A stretch of DNA of 64,000 nt from JACKDW01 sp964621785 (lineage in GTDB: Bacteria > Myxococcota_A > Polyangia > Nannocystales > Nannocystaceae), in assembly GCA_964621785.1 (NCBI GenBank), contig CAZUPD010000009.1, positions 48,882 through 112,881 on the forward strand. Direction: 5' to 3'. The position numbers and the translations under genes were made by a program. Below the pieces are notes generated by a model. It was not told the origin of the DNA. It saw only the letters and a list, made by a program, of their open reading frames with translations, and ran no database searches. Positions within the stretch are counted from its first letter, which is position 1. Every line of letters begins with the position of its first letter. Positions 10,006-18,520 of the stretch are shown here, piece by piece.

Positions 10006-12831
10006 CTACGCCGACTCGACGGCGAGGACTGCCTTTGTTTCGGTATCGTTCAGACCATAAAGTGTGCAGATTTCGACATCGATTTGCGTGCGCAATCCAT
10101 TGACTCGCCGTGTGAGTTTCTCGCGTTCGTGGGGTACACGCGCACCCAAGAGGCGCGCCTCGGTTTGCAAAAGTTGCGAGACCCAGTGTTGAATGTTCCG
10201 CACGCAAGCACATCCAGAGGTATCGCCTGGTTCAACGACTCGAATCGGGAGCTTCTTGAGTTGCGGCGGTCCGACCCTGAGGTAGCCCCCTTGCAGCGAC
10301 AATCCCCCAAACATGGAGCGGAACAGGTACGTCATGAGTCGGCTGTTCACGACTGCCGCCAAGTATGCCAGATCGATGGATTCGTCGGGAATGATGATTG
10401 TCGTCGATTTCGCTGCGAGGTACGTGCCGTCGGTGTCGGCCACACACTCGAGAATTCTTGTCATCCCTGCGACGATCAACTTCGGGGTCCGAGCTTGTTG
10501 TCGTCTCTTTGTCGGAAGTTTTGACTGATTCGCAGCGACGACAACCGGGTGCGCGAACGAGTGTTTTAAATAGCGCATCGGTCGAGTGCCCCACAATGGC
10601 GTAAAGGGATCGATTGTTCCACTATTCAAAACGCGAAGGTCGCGTTTGGCGGGTTGTTGCTTGTTTGAGAGGAGCGGGAGGAGCTCGTAAGCTTCGGCCA
10701 CGGTCGCTCCACCCAACACACGCGCTCGACGTTCGAGTGCGGGCCACTTCTCCAAAATTGCCGCGATCCCCAACCCCCCCCGGGAAGGCTGAAAAATCGC
10801 CCACGTGCGTTCGGGGTGGGCAAATCCAGCGTGATAATCGAGCTCGCGTTCCACGGTTACCACTGTACGCCCCTGGTCGAGACCCATCTTTTCGTACCGT
10901 ACAGAAGTGGGGTTTTTTTGCCGTTTTCGCCGCTTTTCCACGAGGTACACGAGCGGGTACACGGAAACGGGAAACACGGAGATCTGTGAATAGTCGCGAA
11001 GTAGGAGTAATCGGTTGTCCGACGCGAGGCGCCGACGGGCAACCGCCGCGTAGTCTGCCGACGCAAGCTTATTTGGCACGATAAAACTATGAAGTCCGTT
11101 GTCCCGCAGCAGTTGGAGGGATCTGTCGATGAACACACAATACATATCCCAGTTGCCAGATGCAGCCTCGTACTTGGTTGTACAATAGGATCGGGTCGCC
11201 GGGCGAGCAGATGTCATCCACTCGGAGTCCACATAGGGAGGGTTGCCCACGACAGCATCAAAGCCTGGATTGCGGCGGGTAAACGTCGCCGGGAATGCAG
11301 TGTGCCACGCAAATGGGTTGATCGTTTCACCGCGGCCGACGGTACCAAATTCCCCCTTGAAGAAATCATCGTCGATGAGGGTATTGCCACATTGAATGTT
11401 GCCACCGAGATCGGGAAGTGCCCGCTGTTTGAAGAGTTTGAGATTTTGGCCAATTGTCTCTTCTGTCTCCCCTTCTAACACCTTGAGCAGGAGGGAGAGC
11501 TTCGCGACTTCGACCGCTTGGGGGTCGATATCCACGCCAAAGACGTTATTCAAGAGGATCCGTTTCTTTTCGTCTGTCGTCAGCCTCCACTCGCAACGAC
11601 CAACTTGGTAGATTCGTGGGTGTTTCCCGCGGGTGTGCTTGTCAGTGTCCTGTAGGTAATAGCCGAGGTGCCAATCGAGCAAGAATTGGTAGATGCCGAG
11701 AAGGAACGAGCCGGAGCCACACGCCGGGTCGAGGATGTGAAGGTTTGCAACCTGTTGGGGGGTCTTTTGTGCAAGCAGCGGGCCCAGCACCGACGAGACC
11801 ATGAAATTCACCACATCACCTGGGGTGTAGTACACACCACCGGCTTTGCGGACCTCCGGCTTGTCGGTGATACACGCGTTGTGGTTCTTGTCGAGCGTAA
11901 TGACGCGTCCGAGAAATCGCTCGTAGACCTGCCCCAAAATAGCGGCCGGCATGGCTGAGAATACGAAGGGGCATCGCGGCGGGTAGAGCTGCTCGAAGAT
12001 CGTGTGCAGCGTCGCGTCGTCAAGCTCGAGTGTCGGTGTGAGCGTGTCGGGTGGACTGTGCCTCCCAATGTTTTCGATGCCGCGGTCTTCGCAGATCCGC
12101 AAGAAAGTGATGCGATCGATGATCTTCTGTACGGCAGCGTTGAGTTCGACGGCACCGAGCTTGGGAGTACGGGTGGCAAGATTCCTCGCCAGACTTGCTC
12201 TCCAGGACTCGATCTCGGCCAAAAATGCGTCTTCGACAGGAATGCTGCCACGTAGAGGCTTTTTGTCAGTCCCTAGGCGAGCGAACGAGCCATCGCGCAC
12301 GGATGGCTGCGCCAGCAATTCGGCGATCCGATCCCATTCACGTTCATACTGTTTGCACGTAAAGTACAAGAGTCGGCCCTTCGAGGCAATGTCGTTATGT
12401 TTTGGTGCTTTACGGCAGTCGTAGACAGCCAATTCACGAAAGTTTGTGAGTACCGAGAAGGGGAGGTTGGCGGACCAGGCGTACCGGCGCAGTTGGATGG
12501 CGGGCTCAGGCTTGCCGCGTAGGTCTGCACAAGGGGTTGTTGCTGCTACAAAGAACTGTGGCGTACCGCCGATTCGGAACAGGTAGTCCGGGGCTCGGAC
12601 TCGGTTGCCCGCACGGAAGCGGGGTTCGTGCACCACTTCACGTACATGCTCCGGCAAACCCTGCTCGTTGGCGACGTCCCAGCCCAAGCTCGTGAAGAAG
12701 GGTTCGATGAACGCTCGCCGGACCGAGGTTTCGGTATCGGTATGCGCCTCGCCGGGTTCAAACTGTTTCGAGAAGCGGGCGATGAGGCGGCGTATCGTCC
12801 TTGGCGCAGGCATGGCGCGAAGTCTATCCAT
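10006..12831 (-). CDS. type IIG (Eco57I-like) methyltransferase with degenerate nuclease site
   Basis: 941 residues with the layout of Eco57I-type combined restriction-modification enzymes. An N-terminal PD-(D/E)xK-like region is followed by a helical connector, a gamma-class N6-adenine methyltransferase with SAM motif DPACGSGSF (368-376) and catalytic NPPY (530-533), then a target-recognition region. In the nuclease region the P-D start is present (APDYLF, 80-85), but where active relatives have F-V-E-A-K this protein reads F-V-A-A-T (94-98). The catalytic Glu and Lys are both gone, so cutting is probably lost while methylation and recognition remain. It overlaps the upstream methyltransferase gene by 8 bases, which implies coupled translation. 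The region looks slightly less GC-rich than its neighbours. Confidence 0.85.
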   Translation of the reverse strand: MDRLRAMPAPRTIRRLIARFSKQFEPGEAHTDTETSVRRAFIEPFFTSLGWDVANEQGLPEHVREVVHEPRFRAGNRVRAPDYLFRIGGTPQFFVAATTPCADLRGKPEPAIQLRRYAWSANLPFSVLTNFRELAVYDCRKAPKHNDIASKGRLLYFTCKQYEREWDRIAELLAQPSVRDGSFARLGTDKKPLRGSIPVEDAFLAEIESWRASLARNLATRTPKLGAVELNAAVQKIIDRITFLRICEDRGIENIGRHSPPDTLTPTLELDDATLHTIFEQLYPPRCPFVFSAMPAAILGQVYERFLGRVITLDKNHNACITDKPEVRKAGGVYYTPGDVVNFMVSSVLGPLLAQKTPQQVANLHILDPACGSGSFLLGIYQFLLDWHLGYYLQDTDKHTRGKHPRIYQVGRCEWRLTTDEKKRILLNNVFGVDIDPQAVEVAKLSLLLKVLEGETEETIGQNLKLFKQRALPDLGGNIQCGNTLIDDDFFKGEFGTVGRGETINPFAWHTAFPATFTRRNPGFDAVVGNPPYVDSEWMTSARPATRSYCTTKYEAASGNWDMYCVFIDRSLQLLRDNGLHSFIVPNKLASADYAAVARRRLASDNRLLLLRDYSQISVFPVSVYPLVYLVEKRRKRQKNPTSVRYEKMGLDQGRTVVTVERELDYHAGFAHPERTWAIFQPSRGGLGIAAILEKWPALERRARVLGGATVAEAYELLPLLSNKQQPAKRDLRVLNSGTIDPFTPLWGTRPMRYLKHSFAHPVVVAANQSKLPTKRRQQARTPKLIVAGMTRILECVADTDGTYLAAKSTTIIIPDESIDLAYLAAVVNSRLMTYLFRSMFGGLSLQGGYLRVGPPQLKKLPIRVVEPGDTSGCACVRNIQHWVSQLLQTEARLLGARVPHEREKLTRRVNGLRTQIDVEICTLYGLNDTETKAVLAVESA

Positions 12832-14593
12832 TCATCGCCGAAGTCGCGGGCCTACCGATCCGAGCACTGGTGGCAAATGCTTGGATTGCATTCACTTCCG
12901 CGTTCGACAATTGAAACAGCGGAAACACGACTGCATCAATTTGTGCAGGCTCCGTCGCGCCGGCGATCGACACCAGATCGGCCCGCTGTTTAGCAGTGAG
13001 TTCATCCCACCGGGGTACACGAATCCGGCGCAAGTACTGGGCCTGAAACCGTAAAAAACCTCCTGACATACGCACGCAGTATGCAGCCACAAACATCAGT
13101 GCAAGGGACGATTTAAGGAGTGCTTGCAGGGCGCGTAGATCCCATATGTTCGAGGTTACGACATACAAGTTATGGTGTGGATAGTAGTACCCTTCGTCGT
13201 ACACAACCGTCGCCTCACCTTTGATGTCGGGAATCAGGAGCTTCGGAGATGTCGTGAGTTCGGCGTACACGCGGTCGATTGTTTTGTACCACGCTCTCGG
13301 GCTTTTTTTGGCGGTATGGCGCCTTTTGAGTCTTGCTGCATGCTGAAGGAGGTAGGCCGCAAATTGTGGGTAATCCTCGAAACGGGCGAGCTCACCGCTT
13401 GGTAGCCACGGATTGATGAGGCCCTTGCCCGACCACAAAAGCCCGCCCGCTTTGATATCTGCCGAGACCGCGAGCTTGAGTTTGCGTGCGTCCTCGACGG
13501 GCAATGCATGATAATCGCCGATGTAGATGGTGTCGGCTCCCGTCGCCACCCCGATCCCAACCTTGGCTCCAGCCTGTTCGAGTGTGGGGAGGCGGGCTTC
13601 GAGCCGACGAACGGTTGCGATGATCTGCGGTGAATCGACCAACCACGGATCGCGGCCGTTGGCGACCTGCTGCACCGCTGTGATTCGAGGTCGGCGAGAC
13701 GAGCTGCGCGTGCGAACCGTGGCAAACAACGTCTCGAGCGCCATGTCGTGGGCCTGCGTCACGACGGCTGTCGAGCCCGCGGGCCCGCGGCGAAGAATGG
13801 TGATTGCCGGGTAGGCATCGACTTTGTGTTCAAACGCATCGATCTGTGCCATGTCGATATAGACGTCTAAATTGAACTGCTCAGCGACTTTTGCCCGCAG
13901 CGGGCCTCCGTATTTGTTTTTCATCCACCGGTTTGCGCAGATAAATCCGAGGACACCACCCGGGGCGAGGCAATCGAGGCAACGCTCAAAAAATAAAACA
14001 TAGAGGTCTGCCCGGTCGTAGAGTGTTCTAAACGTTTGCTTATACACTGAGAGTAGCGGGCCGGGGATCCGTTCTTGGCGCACATAGGGGGGATTACCCA
14101 CGATGACGTCAAATGGACCCCGAAGCGGCGTGAGCAAAAAATCGTCTTGGGTCAGCCATGCGTCTGCGAGGTGCTCGGCATCACGGACCTGCATTCCCTC
14201 GCCGGCGAGCAACTCGACCAACCGCAATCTTGTATGTTCAAAGGTCGGGACATGTAGCTCAACCGCGGTGACACACCCCGCGAGCAGCTCGACCCATTGG
14301 GATGCTGGTATCCGGCGACGCCGGCAGGAGGCGAACAAGCGCCGAGCGACCGCGAACAAAAACTCGCCCTTGCCAAACGAAGGCTCCAAGATCCGAAGCT
14401 CCGCGAGCTCACGGTCGCTGCGGTAGTTGCAGAGGTCCAGTATCCCCTCCACAACTGCGGGTTTGGTACACACCGCGCCCCGCTCTTCGACGTTTCCTTG
14501 GTGCGCGAGTGAGGCAAGCGCTGCCTCCACAGCGTCGGTTCGAGGGATGTCACACAACGACGGCGTGTTCACGTGTCCCCGCGGCTCGCCCAC
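12824..14593 (-). CDS. N6-adenine DNA methyltransferase (M.PaeR7I/TaqI-like)
   Basis: 589 residues. SAM-binding motif I is ILEPSFGKGEF (about 68-78), with an acidic residue after the next strand (AVELHV), and the catalytic tetrapeptide is NPPY (167-170) in VIVGNPPYVRQE. The segment after it (RADLYVLFFE, FICANRWMKNKYGG) matches the gamma-class pattern of type II methyltransferases such as M.PaeR7I. A C-terminal target-recognition region follows, with conserved aromatic PHHNLYV. No separate endonuclease gene of recognisable type lies beside it. It is first in a two-gene unit with the type IIG-like gene. Confidence 0.85.
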   Translation of the reverse strand: MGEPRGHVNTPSLCDIPRTDAVEAALASLAHQGNVEERGAVCTKPAVVEGILDLCNYRSDRELAELRILEPSFGKGEFLFAVARRLFASCRRRRIPASQWVELLAGCVTAVELHVPTFEHTRLRLVELLAGEGMQVRDAEHLADAWLTQDDFLLTPLRGPFDVIVGNPPYVRQERIPGPLLSVYKQTFRTLYDRADLYVLFFERCLDCLAPGGVLGFICANRWMKNKYGGPLRAKVAEQFNLDVYIDMAQIDAFEHKVDAYPAITILRRGPAGSTAVVTQAHDMALETLFATVRTRSSSRRPRITAVQQVANGRDPWLVDSPQIIATVRRLEARLPTLEQAGAKVGIGVATGADTIYIGDYHALPVEDARKLKLAVSADIKAGGLLWSGKGLINPWLPSGELARFEDYPQFAAYLLQHAARLKRRHTAKKSPRAWYKTIDRVYAELTTSPKLLIPDIKGEATVVYDEGYYYPHHNLYVVTSNIWDLRALQALLKSSLALMFVAAYCVRMSGGFLRFQAQYLRRIRVPRWDELTAKQRADLVSIAGATEPAQIDAVVFPLFQLSNAEVNAIQAFATSARIGRPATSAMNG

Positions 14594-14824
14594 ATTCGGA
14601 AGCTAACACGTGTGCGACGAGCCGGTGGATTTTCTCGGTCAGACGCGGTTCGCAAACCGTGCGGTCGCACCAGTCAGCCAGCACGTGCAGCCATTGCATG
14701 AATGCGGACTCCTGGCGATTTGCGCTGTCGTCGCGGCAGTCTGGGCGGTGGGGGAGGTGTTCGGGCAGGATCTTGTTTTCTCGACCCGGGGATGTTGTAG
14801 TATCACCTCAATTTTGGAGTCCCC

Positions 14825-16240
14825 ATGAGACCTGTGCACATCCACCGAATTGGTCTGGCCGCCCTTCCCATTGTTTTGTGTATCGCCTGTGGTGATGGAA
14901 CTGCCGAGACGCGGGGGACTGAGAGTCAGGGCTCCGGAATTGTATCTGCATCGATTACCGCAACAGAACCACCGACAGGTACCGTCACGGGCACCGCGAC
15001 CGACGAGGTGAGCGAGTCGTCTTCCGAGGGGGATACGGCGCAGACGACCGGCTCCACCACCGAAGATCCGACCACGAGCACCAGCAGCGGGGGCGGCGGA
15101 ATCAAGTTCGATGTCGGCGAGGTCCCCGACGGCGGCTCGCAGGGCTGCGGCGATACCGGAGGCATGAACGAAGAGGTGTTCAGCTACATCTGGATCGCCA
15201 ACTCGGGGCAAAATACAGTCTCCAAAATCAACACCAAGACGGGCGTCGAGGAGGGTCGATACAACGTCGAGGGCGGGAGTCCTTCGCGGACCTCGGTCAA
15301 CCTCCAGGGCGATGTCGCGGTGTCGAGCCGCGATCCCGGTGGCGTCACCAAAATCGCCGCCCGCAGTGAAAATTGTATCGACAACAATCAAAACGGCGTG
15401 ATCGATACTTCGACCGGTCCCAACGATGTCAAGCCACTCGGCGAGGACGAGTGCGTGTTGTGGCGCAAGCCGATTCCTTCACCCGGCTATACCTACGGCC
15501 CGCGGGCGACCGCGTGGGAGGGCACCGAGCCCGATCCCAATACCTGTATCGCACCGGAGCCGCGGTTGTGGTTTGCGTGGATGGACTCGGGGAACACCGC
15601 GCACTTCGTCCGTGTCGACGGAGCCACCGGTACCACGCTCGACGAAGTGACCTATCCATGGGGGGCGGGATACAGCCCGTACGGCGGAGCTGTGACAGCC
15701 GACGGATCGTTTGTCGCGACGGGCCTCAATACCCAACCGTCAGTGCATATCGATGCGCAAACCACCGCGATCACCGATCTCGGGATTCCCAACGGGTGCA
15801 AGTACGGCATGACCCTCGATGTCCACGGCAACATCTGGGTCGGCGGCTGTATCGGCGGACATGTCTATCACTACGATTTCAATAGCGCCCAGTGGAGCGA
15901 CCTCGGCGTCGCCGGTGGATCGCGGGTCAACGGAATCATGGCCGACCGCGATGGCAACGTCTGGGGTGCCGGAAGTGATACCTGTCGCTTGGTACATGTC
16001 GATGTCGAGTCCAAGACGTATGTCAATACAAATATTCCGCTGCCCGGTTGTGGCCAACCGTGGGGGGTGAGTATCGATGTCGATGGTTATGTCTGGGTGG
16101 TCGACAAGGCCAATACCGCGTTCAAGGTGGACCCCGAGACCTACCAAGTCGTGACCCAAGTCAGCGGGCTCGTCAGTCCCTACACCTACTCAGACATGAC
16201 TGGGGCGGGGCTCAATCTTCAGATCAATCCCCCGGGTTGA
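14825..16240 (+). CDS. lipoprotein with Ser/Thr-rich stalk and beta-propeller
   Basis: 471 residues. The N-terminus MRPVHIHRIG...LCIAC is a lipoprotein signal with the acylated Cys near residue 22. Residues 25-85 are a low-complexity T/S/E/G linker. The remainder has repeated blades such as SYIWIANSGQNTVSKI, GNIWVGGCIGG, GNVWGAGSDT and GYVWVVDKAN, the pattern of a Vgb/NHL-like propeller. Its ligand is unknown. The gene is divergent from the methyltransferase pair across a 231-base gap. A reverse-oriented motif site lies at 14941-14950. Confidence 0.75.
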   Translation: MRPVHIHRIGLAALPIVLCIACGDGTAETRGTESQGSGIVSASITATEPPTGTVTGTATDEVSESSSEGDTAQTTGSTTEDPTTSTSSGGGGIKFDVGEVPDGGSQGCGDTGGMNEEVFSYIWIANSGQNTVSKINTKTGVEEGRYNVEGGSPSRTSVNLQGDVAVSSRDPGGVTKIAARSENCIDNNQNGVIDTSTGPNDVKPLGEDECVLWRKPIPSPGYTYGPRATAWEGTEPDPNTCIAPEPRLWFAWMDSGNTAHFVRVDGATGTTLDEVTYPWGAGYSPYGGAVTADGSFVATGLNTQPSVHIDAQTTAITDLGIPNGCKYGMTLDVHGNIWVGGCIGGHVYHYDFNSAQWSDLGVAGGSRVNGIMADRDGNVWGAGSDTCRLVHVDVESKTYVNTNIPLPGCGQPWGVSIDVDGYVWVVDKANTAFKVDPETYQVVTQVSGLVSPYTYSDMTGAGLNLQINPPG

Positions 16241-16287
16241 TCGACTGCTTGCATCCGCATGTCCACTCGGGCACCATCGCCGCGCCC

Positions 16288-16764
16288 GTGAAGCAAAAGC
16301 ATCTCCAGATCCGTATCGAGCAATGCCTCGCCTTGGCCAAGGCTTCCAACTGTCCCCGCCGGACGTTTGGCGCGCTGTTGCTCGACCCGGACCGCAACGT
16401 CATTTTGATGGATGGTTACAACGGCGGCCCGCGTGGTGGTGGAAAACTGTGCGGCGGCCATGTCTGCCTGCGCGACCAACAAGATATCAAAAGTGGGACG
16501 CGAATCGAGATCGGCTGCCACCACGCCGAGATGAATGTGATCTGCAACGCCGCCGCGAGTGGGGTGGCGACCCGCGGGGCATGGCTGATCGTCACCGGCG
16601 AGCCGTGCATCATGTGCGCCAAGCTCATCCACCACGCCGGGATCACCCGGGTGATGGTGGTCGAGGGGGGGTATCACGGGGCCAATGGTGTCGGCTATCT
16701 CGAGCGACATGGTGTCGAGGTCGTGCCCGCAGCGGGCCCCCGCGACCCTCGGGGAAAAGTATGA
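16288..16764 (+). CDS. deoxycytidylate deaminase-family zinc enzyme
   Basis: 158 residues of the cytidine/dCMP deaminase fold. The zinc and proton-shuttle motif is CHHAEMN, and PCIMCAK supplies the two Cys ligands. The N-terminal part CPRRTFGALLLDPDRNVI and the G-Y-N-G segment match ComE/dCMP deaminases. GTG 16288 (MKQKHLQIRIEQ) is the preferred start; a TTG overlapping the stop of the upstream lipoprotein gene (16237) is also possible. It would supply dUMP for thymidylate synthesis or handle another deaminated nucleotide. It converges on the cupin gene. Confidence 0.85.
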   Translation: MKQKHLQIRIEQCLALAKASNCPRRTFGALLLDPDRNVILMDGYNGGPRGGGKLCGGHVCLRDQQDIKSGTRIEIGCHHAEMNVICNAAASGVATRGAWLIVTGEPCIMCAKLIHHAGITRVMVVEGGYHGANGVGYLERHGVEVVPAAGPRDPRGKV

Positions 16765-16788
16765 ATCGGTGCCGGAAGCGAATTCCCC

Positions 16789-17841
16789 TTAGGAGTCGTG
16801 CTCGTGGTCGTCTGACCCGTGTGGGCCGATCCAGTGAAAGTCGTTGGGCCACTGGAAGTTGAGGAACGATAGGGTCATCGAAGGGCTGAGGGCCGTGACT
16901 TCGTGAAACCACGCCACCGGGACAAACAACGCTTGACCTGGCTCGAGGGTCACTTCGGCGACCGCCTCGGGCCGGTCGGCGAATACCTCGTCGAGTGGGC
17001 GAGCGAGGTAGTAGCCGTCGAGTTCGGGGAACATGTCTGCCCGTAGGCGCGACGCGAGACGAATGCGTTTGCGTCCCTGTACTTGTACAAGCAACACATT
17101 GTGCGGATCGAAGTGGGGCGGGGTGATGGTCCCCGCAGGTCCAAGCCACAGTGATACGCCGCGCGGTGGTTGGAGCGGGGTCAAAAACGCCGGGAGGTCG
17201 CAAAAGTCTGTCCACACCGCGGCGAGTTCGGGGCGCGCAAGCAGTCCGTTGCGGGAGACCAGATAAAAGTCGTTGCTCGGGCCAGTCGCGATTGCGTCGA
17301 TGAGTTGCCCGAGGGGCATGACGCGAGAGCGGTGCTCGGTTTGCGAGACCTTGCTGGCCCGCAGACGCTCACAGTTGACCTCGACGGGAAGGCTGCCAAA
17401 TCGGGTTGCCAGCCATGCGAGAGACCATGTGCGCACGGCCGGAATTTGGGCTGCCGTCCGTGTGAGGAGAGCCGGGCGAGAGGCGACCCAATGATCGGCG
17501 TAGAGCCTCTCCGGGGAGAGGTCGTCATAGACGGGGATGGTCACTTGTCGACAAAGTTGCTGTTGCAAGCGTTGGAGGTTGGCCGCAAGCCTCGCTTCCC
17601 CGAGCCGCCGTGCGAGTCGAGCAAATGCCGGCGAATCGACAACCTCGGCCACACGTGCACGGGCAGTTGCAGGCGCAAGCCCGTGGGCGACCAAAACATC
17701 GACCAAGTCATGGAGTTTGGCGGTGAATAACAATTGCTCGATCAACCACAGTTCCCAGTCGATCGAAAGGCGCAGCTCGGTCGGCGGTTGCATGTTCATG
17801 CTTGATGGTTGATGCATGTACTTTCGCAAAAGTACTGTCAA
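16789..17841 (-). CDS. cupin/JmjC-like Fe(II) 2-oxoglutarate dioxygenase
   Basis: 350 residues. The metal facial triad is visible as H243-x-D245 in PPHFDPHN and H313 in VPVAWFHEV, with the 2OG-contacting cupin_8 core between them (VQGRKRIRL). The N-terminal 100 residues are a helical region without known domain. Such enzymes hydroxylate protein side chains or small molecules; no substrate is evident. Its ATG overlaps the stop of the preceding MYXO-CTERM gene as ATGA, indicating translational coupling, although a later Met at 16 or 18 is possible. Confidence 0.8.
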   Translation of the reverse strand: MTVLLRKYMHQPSSMNMQPPTELRLSIDWELWLIEQLLFTAKLHDLVDVLVAHGLAPATARARVAEVVDSPAFARLARRLGEARLAANLQRLQQQLCRQVTIPVYDDLSPERLYADHWVASRPALLTRTAAQIPAVRTWSLAWLATRFGSLPVEVNCERLRASKVSQTEHRSRVMPLGQLIDAIATGPSNDFYLVSRNGLLARPELAAVWTDFCDLPAFLTPLQPPRGVSLWLGPAGTITPPHFDPHNVLLVQVQGRKRIRLASRLRADMFPELDGYYLARPLDEVFADRPEAVAEVTLEPGQALFVPVAWFHEVTALSPSMTLSFLNFQWPNDFHWIGPHGSDDHEHDS

Positions 17842-18308
17842 CGCGACGAGTGACGGTTTCGTCGCCGCATCAACGCGAGGGCGGCGAGGCCCATCCAGGT
17901 GAGTCCCGAGGGTCCATCGGGAACGATGGTGCAGCCGGATCCGGTCGCGATCGCCGGGGGACCTTGCTCGCTCGGATCGTGGTCTCGGGTCTCGACAGTG
18001 CCGGTGGGATCATTCGTGTCAGGGGTTCCATCGGTGTCGGCTGCGATCGCCGACGTGTCGGACCCGGTCGAAGTCACTCCTTCGAGTTTGTGGACGTTGA
18101 TGTTGTCGGGGCAGCTCGGTGAGCCGTGACAGCACGGGCCGCAGGTCGGGGCTTGCGGCCCGGGATGGTGTTTGTCACTCGCTAGGATCGATACGTCCGC
18201 GTCTTCGGAATGCTCGCGTGCTGCGGCAAGACTCGGCGTTCCGCACAGGAGCACGCCGGCGCACACCATCACGGCTCCGCTGGGAACTGTCGACCATACG
18301 TCGTCCAC
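17838..18308 (-). CDS. exported protein with MYXO-CTERM-like sorting tail
   Basis: 156 residues with an N-terminal signal sequence (GAVMVCAGVLLCGTPSLAAA), a low-complexity centre with a Cys cluster (CGPCCHGSPSC), and a C-terminal tripartite signal. The tail has a Cys (GCTIVPDGPSG), a hydrophobic helix WMGLAALALM and the basic end RRRNRHSSR. This matches the MYXO-CTERM surface-sorting tag of myxobacteria. The mature region is short and unrecognised. The gene is immediately upstream of, and coupled to, the cupin dioxygenase, so modification of this protein by that enzyme is conceivable. Confidence 0.7.
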   Translation of the reverse strand: MDDVWSTVPSGAVMVCAGVLLCGTPSLAAAREHSEDADVSILASDKHHPGPQAPTCGPCCHGSPSCPDNINVHKLEGVTSTGSDTSAIAADTDGTPDTNDPTGTVETRDHDPSEQGPPAIATGSGCTIVPDGPSGLTWMGLAALALMRRRNRHSSR

Positions 18309-18520
18309 GGTTCAGGTGTACCACAAGCTTCGCGTGCGACGTCAGTCTTTCGCTCCTAACTGTGTCGAGGTTTGCATCTCGGGAGGTTCCATGCGCGGCC
18401 GCGTGCCTTTCAGGACAACTCGAAAGCTTCCGCTGCCGGGCCAAAACGGTGCCGAGTCGCGACAGTACTGCGAACACAGCACGCGGCGCGGAAGTTTGGT
18501 GCGAAGTTGGTGAGACCCAG

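Noticed and set aside
10006..14593. A complete active restriction-modification system
   Set aside because: The only nuclease-like region has lost the Glu and Lys of its active site and no separate endonuclease gene is seen.
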